Shown here: one piece after another, positions 58,920-64,000 of the stretch
Layout of the letters: each line of letters opens with the position of its first letter
How positions within the stretch are numbered: the stretch's first letter is position 1
Assembly (NCBI GenBank): GCA_037962975.1
Contig: CM075672.1
Coordinates: 127,458,001-127,522,000 of the forward strand
Length of the DNA stretch: 64,000 nucleotides
Direction of reading: 5' to 3'
Source of the DNA: Clitoria ternatea
Lineage: Eukaryota; Streptophyta; Magnoliopsida; Fabales; Fabaceae
Translations under genes and position numbers: made by a program
The notes under the pieces: model-generated
What the model saw: the letters and a program-made list of their open reading frames with translations, nothing else
Database searches by the model: none
Told to the model about the DNA's origin: nothing

Positions 58920-58998
58920 GAGTGTTTTTATTATGGATCCAGGATATTTTCTAATTAATTCACAAAAATTTTTCCCCTGAAATTAGGGTGTCACATTC

Positions 58999-59010
58999 TG
59001 GTATCAGAGC
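58999..59010 (+). promoter_or_regulatory. tRNA-iMet primer binding site
   Basis: TGGTATCAGAGC, three bases after the left LTR. Confidence 0.92.
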
Positions 59011-60542
59011 AGACCAAAAGGTCCATGGCCAAGGTTTGCCTACTGTGTGGGCGGTTGTATGCAATATGACCAAGTGTCATCATTGCTGGTGAGTTATTAT
59101 TGGATTTTATGCATGCTTATGCATGGTTTATATGGCTGTATGCCTATGTATTTGCTGGGGTTGGAAGGCTTGTTATTACCTTAGCCCGATTGTTTATGAG
59201 ATACTTGGAGTGTTTCTAACGCTGAGTCGGTTGTGAGGAAAATTGGGTGAATTATATTCTTGGCACGTGAACCCCTATATGGCACTTGATGTAGATTAAA
59301 TGAGTGCAGGTTCCTAAGCTGGAGGATTTTAATATGAGATGGGTGATTGAAGGTAAAACCTGGTGCATGATTGGTTGGAACTTTTGTCTCGGTTTGATGT
59401 GTGGTGACCCAATTAATTGAGCCTAATCATTTGTGGTTAGATGTTGTGAGGAATTGATATGGTAAAGTATCTATTGGCTGGGTTTGTGATTGAAAACCGA
59501 GTGAGTTGTTGATTGAATTTCTGACCCTGAGTTGTACATCTCTGTGGGTGTAGTGAGTTATTAGGCTTAAATCCGAGTTGTGACCTGTAATGAATGGTGA
59601 TATTAAGGAATATTAGGCTGATTGGCCAATAGTTTGTGATGGATAAGATTAAAGAAGGGATTTTTGCTCGGTTTGGACTGGAAACCGACTGCTTTTATGC
59701 CATTTTATGGTGAATGTGATTGGCATTTAATGATTAATACCAAGATGATTGCATTAGAATAAGTGTAAGGATGGTATATATACCTTGTGTGGGTCGGATG
59801 TATACTGTTAGTATGTCATTTTACAGTGTTAATCAGGGATAATTGCTGGCTGTTGGTGAGTGATGTACCATTGTGGATGCCTAATGATGAAGTTAATTCT
59901 GATGTGTTGCTTATAGATGGGTATAAATTGCCATTAATTTTCATGTAGGTTGGCATTAATTAAGTGATTTTGGGTTGGTATGAGTGAAATAGAATGCGAG
60001 GATGCTATTCCAGTGTGACTCTTCATGCCATAGGTATTGTGGCAGTGTACATTTTGCATTGATTTGATGCAACTGTTGTGACCCTATAGGAATGAGACAT
60101 CAACCTATAAGTTGGATGCAGCAGTTCACAAGTCAGCAAGTGAGACTGTAGCTGCTTATGGAGATGACTTGAGTCTATTGGACTGCTCCGAGCAAGGTCA
60201 GGATTTGAATCTGAATGGATGAGTACTTGATTGAATATTAAAATGATAAACAAGTGAAAGAAAGAGTTGATGGGTGAAGTGGAATTTTGGATACCCGAGT
60301 GGGTGATTTCTGAGCCAATTGGTGACACTTCCTAGTGGAAGGTGTTGAGAGTGTGGTGTCTCAGAATTTCTTGTGGTGTGGTCAGTAGCCACTTGAGAGG
60401 GGAGTTGTTCCGATTGGAGAATTGACTGGTCGGTGAATGCTTAGAAGGCTTTGGTATGTAAATTATTTTGTGTGGCATGCAGTGTTATGCCGAGTTATTA
60501 TTGAGGCTGGTTCCTGATTGAATTTCGAGGACGAAATTCCTT

Positions 60543-60556
60543 AAAGGTGGGGAGAG
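60543..60556 (+). promoter_or_regulatory. Polypurine tract
   Basis: AAAGGTGGGGAGAG directly before the right LTR start TGTAACATCC. Confidence 0.9.
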
Positions 60557-63500
60557 TGTAACATCCTAGATTTTAATTGATTATAAATTCCAGATTAAGG
60601 TTATGGATTGATGGGATTAATGGTTAATTAATGGATTAATTACCAATTAGGCAATTTATTGTGTAATAATAATAATAATAATATGTGCCTTTGGTGCTTA
60701 ATGGGCCGGTTCTCTCTTTCTCTCTCTCCCTGTCCACGTGGAGTGCAATGATGGCTGTGAAAGTTAGCATTTAATGCTGATAGGATTGCATTAATGAGGA
60801 TGTGGCTGCTGATGGAGACGGGAGGCTGTGGTAGAGCAGCGTGATGATGGGGCTGTAAGGTGATTTAACTTCACTTTCACATTCCCTTTCACATGACATT
60901 CATCTACTTTTGGAGGAGTGTTTGAAGTGAGAAACGCTCTCCATTCTCTCTAGAAAACTCCCTGGAGACTCTTCTTCTCCTTCGTCTCCTTCATCTTCTT
61001 CTTCTTACACTCAACGCTGTGTTGAGCCGAGTGGAGCTGCGTGGTGATGAGGAACAGCATAGCTGTGTGTTTTGGAGGTTGGTTCCTCCTTTGTTTCCCT
61101 GGTGTCCTTCTTCTTCCTCTTGTTGATGAAGCTGTTTGCGTGAAGAAGGCAGAGAGGGATGAAGACATGCATGCAGGTTGCATGGAAGCTGGTGGTTCTC
61201 CATGGTGGGGAGAATGGTGTTGTTCAAGTGTAGAACAGCTTTGTACTGAGCTTTGGAGGTTGCTGCTCGAGTAAACAGCATGGATTCTCCCATGGCTGTG
61301 GGCAGAGTGGAGCTTGGAGTGTTGATGCTCATGTGTTGCGTTCAGATGGGCTTCTGGGTGTATCTTGCTCAAGCGAGAATGGTCACGCTTGAGCGAGCCA
61401 ATGAAGAAATGGTCACTGGACCATCTTCGCTCAAGCGAGTACGTGTGTGGCTTGAGCGAGAGGTTGAAGGCTGATGCAGATTGGCAGGGAAGCTGTGTGG
61501 TTCTTCCTACGCTGGAAGCTGAGCAGGGTGCTGCTGTGGCTGAGCCGAGTGGCCCATGTAACCCTTGGAAGCTTCATCCAGGTAAGGGGGGCTTTGCATC
61601 TCAAATGCATAGGTTATGGACGGGTTTCCGGGTGAAATGTTTATACTGTGATGTGCTATATTTGATGTGTTGCTTGTTGAATTTCAAGTGGTTAGTAGCC
61701 TGGATATGCATGATGGATATGCCTAGTTTGATATTATTGTTTTCGTCCATGATATGCATGAAAATATACTTGATAATGTTTTGATATATGTATGAGATGC
61801 ATGATGTATGAATTTATGAATGTCGAGTGCATGGTGTAGTTCTCTATTAGTCCCTGTGCGTAATGGTATATTTAATGTATATGATGCTTGTTGATGTATA
61901 TGATCATGATGAATGAATGAATGGGGACTGTGATGATAAATACCGAGTAGGCTTATTATATAAAAGCATGAGAGCTTATGGAAAAGGATACATCCGAGTA
62001 ATAGAGGACAATCCGAGTGAAATATCATATGTAAAAACATGGGATGTTTATTGGTGTTAGATTCCGAGTGGAATTATATAGATATAAAATGGTGTGAGGC
62101 TTAGAAATGCTAAGGCCGAATGAACCCCATGCATGTGAGGCTCATGGCATAGTAATTGCCGAGTGAATGGCATAGGATTTGCCGAGTGTATGTGGTATAA
62201 GCCGAGTCATCTGATTGTTGTTAAATTACTGAGTGCACATGATGTTGAACGTAGATTCCGAGTGGGCAATCGAATGAATATGAGTTGAAGTTATATGCAT
62301 ACGTGTTATTGAGTTATTGAATATGAACACCTTGCGGGGTGCCACAAGGGTGTAATCCCGAGTGAAGAGGACGGGGTCCTAATGTTGAATATGATGAAAG
62401 ACCCGGGTTGGACTCGGGCAGTGCCTGGGGCACTAAGCGTGAAATGAGACGCTTGATGAAATGCCGAGTGCATTGGCGTGAAACGCCGAGTGAATGAAAT
62501 CGTATGCATCCGATTCGCCACTGGAATGCGTTGGACTCCTATAGCGATCGGCAATCAGATGACCACATATGGTGAATATGGCTAAGTCCTGGAGCTGGGC
62601 TCGGACAGACTCCTTGAGCATGGCTCGGAGTATGAATAATGTTGATATAGTCTCGGGGTTGAGAGAAATCCGAGTGAGTCAGTATACTGGTAGAAGAGTG
62701 AGTTGAGCATTATAGCCGAGTGAAATGGGTGAAATCCCGATCGGAAGATGCTTGTGATTGTTCATGTTGAATGGCAGTGTTTATATGCTAATGAATGTTG
62801 TGTTGATTGATGTATATGTTGTGACATGTTGTAGATTCTATGATTAATCTGAGCCAATATCTGTCATTTAATATGTAATGCTCACCCCTACACCATTTTT
62901 CAGTGTTGCAGGTCGGATTGGAATTATATAAGGGCCTTAACCCGAGTGTTGGGTGTTTATGATAAGGCTGTGTATGTAAAATTATAATCCGAGTGTCTTT
63001 TGTTGTATTTAAGCCTTGGCTGGCTCACAACAATGTTGTATGATAAATATTAGTACATTTGTATGGAAATCCGAGTGTATGTTTGCATATATGGACTTAC
63101 ATTGGAATCACGTACTTGTATCGGATTGTGAGTTTTGGTGAATGAATAATGATAAGTTGCAAATATCCTAGTGTATGCGTATGTGTGTATATATGTGTTA
63201 TGTTGATAACAAGGTTGTGAATCGGTGGATGAGTATTGCTGAGTGGGTAGTCGACTTTGGGGAGCAGAGAGTGCATTTATGTATGAATTTTATGATGATT
63301 TGATGCTTCATACTGACTCAGAAATGATGTTGTATGAATATATCTAAGTTAATGAATCCTGAGTGGAATATATGTGGCTTAGTCGCTTTTCCGAGTGAGT
63401 CTTATGTACGGGACTCCATATCCGAGCGTAACCCATGTGTGAGCCTCTTTCTGTGTGTTAATGACTCTTGTGGATTCTGAGTGAAGAATATATGGTGAAG

Positions 63501-64000
63501 CCCGAGCATGGAATGATCTTGTATAATCCGAGTGAACTCCTCCGAGGAAAGAGTTGTTGATGGCCCAGATAAGAAATAATCTAAGTGTTTATACATATAT
63601 GATCTGAGTGAAGTTATGAATGTAATCTGAGTGAATTACTTGGGTAATTCCTCTGAGTGTTGAGGAGTTTGGATCATTCCGAGTGGAACTGATTTCGTAG
63701 GCTATTTCTGAGTAATGAGTGGTTAAGGTATTATCCGAGAGTGAATAGGCATGAATGCCGAGTGTGTGGCCGAATGAGTATTGGTCGGAAATGATACTGG
63801 TTACCGAGTGGAATACCACTCTGATGATGAGTTGGTTTATGACTGATTGGACCGAGTGATGTATGGCCGAGAGGAAGCCTATATGTATTCTCTGACTGAG
63901 GGGGGTCAAATATACCGAGTGACTCGGGGATTGAATTATACCGAGTGGTTTGATTGATAGAATCCGAGTGGGATAACCCTCAATTCCCGAGTGGATCCTT
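60557..64000 (+). repeat. Right LTR of non-autonomous element, truncated by window end
   Basis: First 3444 bases of the LTR, nearly identical to the left copy. It keeps the G-box (60735-60740), the palindrome cluster (61364-61460), the candidate intron (61582-62911) and the CCGAGTG array. Nearly all differences noticed from the left LTR are transitions, many within CG or in CCGAGTG/CTGAGTG words. Confidence 0.93.
61364..61460. repeat. Palindrome cluster 1 (right LTR)
   Basis: Counterpart of 55844-55940, with CTTGCTCAAGCGAG, CACGCTTGAGCGAG, TTCGCTCAAGCGAG and GTGGCTTGAGCGAG. Confidence 0.85.

Larger units (their letters stand above)
55032..58995 (+). repeat. Left LTR of non-autonomous element
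   Basis: TGTAACATCCC to GGGTGTCACA, 3964 bases. It holds an AAT microsatellite (7 units at 55140-55160, 6 in the other LTR), a G-box CACGTG at 55213-55218, a pyrimidine-rich leader, two CTCGCTTGAGCGAG clusters, a splice donor-like site (56060), a GC-rich part, an acceptor-like site (57390), about 30 CCGAGTG words, and a TATA-like box at 58913. ORFs such as 55519-55752 are also found in the other LTR because the LTRs are nearly identical. I see no protein family in them. Confidence 0.93.
58996..60556 (+). other. Internal domain of non-autonomous element, noncoding
   Basis: Between the LTRs. Only the primer site (58999), the polypurine tract (60543) and a short relic of the pol end are recognisable. 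Minus-strand short ORFs here have no family likeness. Confidence 0.75.
55032..64000 (+). mobile_element. Large non-autonomous LTR retrotransposon (LARD-like), incomplete at window end
   Basis: A 3964-bp LTR, primer site, 1561-bp internal domain, polypurine tract and 3444 bases of a second LTR. I can read no gag or pol in any frame. The internal 3' end keeps a relic of the Tekay pol terminus (GAATTTCGAGGACGAAATTC). LTRs agree at about 99 percent by eye over the shared part, so insertion was recent. It must have been moved by proteins of another Tekay-like element. The flank before the left LTR is GTTGG. The right flank lies outside the window. Confidence 0.9.

Noticed and set aside
60023..60392. 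Minus-strand ORFs in the internal domain of the non-autonomous element
   Set aside because: They do not match gag, pol or any family I know, and they run against the element's orientation.

Overview
The window is plant heterochromatin. It contains nested LTR retrotransposons and one decayed CACTA transposon, and I see no host protein gene, tRNA or rRNA gene. An Athila-type Gypsy element with a tRNA-Asp primer site, SIRE-type Copia elements, Tekay-like elements whose LTRs are 4 kb or longer, and a large-LTR non-autonomous element point to a dicot. I lean towards a legume, but this is an impression of family resemblance and not proven. Almost every coding region carries stops or frameshifts.

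Layout. 1-5738: a minus-strand Tekay-type Gypsy in the order pol end, LTR, primer site, gag. 5739-11402: noncoding, LTR-like, ending in GGGTGTTACA. 11795-12310: a broken Copia gag. 12426-13336: one end of a CACTA transposon, whose TNPA-like and TNP2 genes lie at 30160-35750. A second Tekay LTR (13337-30157) sits between these CACTA parts and is itself split by a complete Athila element (16084-28875, target duplication GTGAA). 36490-49446: a complete minus-strand SIRE element (SIRE-1), with a solo LTR (40619-43060, duplication CTAAC) inserted at the end of its pol. 50339-51336: the 3' part of a Tekay-like LTR, cut by a second SIRE (SIRE-2; LTR 51337-53223, 3' region to 55031). 55032-64000: a non-autonomous element with a 3964-bp LTR, a 1561-bp internal region without gag or pol, and a second LTR running off the window.

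Main discovery. Several unrelated LTR families carry dense arrays of a 10-14 bp palindrome. The word is specific to each family: CACGCTTGAGCGTG in Athila, CTCGCTTGAGCGAG in Tekay and the non-autonomous element, GAATCGATTC in SIRE-1, GTAATCGATTAC in SIRE-2, and TGAATCGATTCA in Tekay LTR 2. In nearly every case the array ends 17-225 bp upstream of a TATA-like box. In both Athila (Gypsy) and SIRE-1 (Copia) the same word appears twice: in the LTR upstream of the LTR TATA, and between pol and a 3' accessory ORF just upstream of a second TATA box that would drive that ORF. The two accessory ORFs are homologous despite belonging to different superfamilies. Each has a basic N-terminus, a conserved core, a proline-rich linker and a coiled-coil-like tail, with no membrane segment. 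This looks like a shared regulatory module, a palindrome array plus an accessory nuclear protein, possibly analogous to the VANC anti-silencing systems of VANDAL DNA transposons. A second array type is the one-strand word CCGAGTG, about 30 exact copies in the 4-kb LTR of the non-autonomous element.
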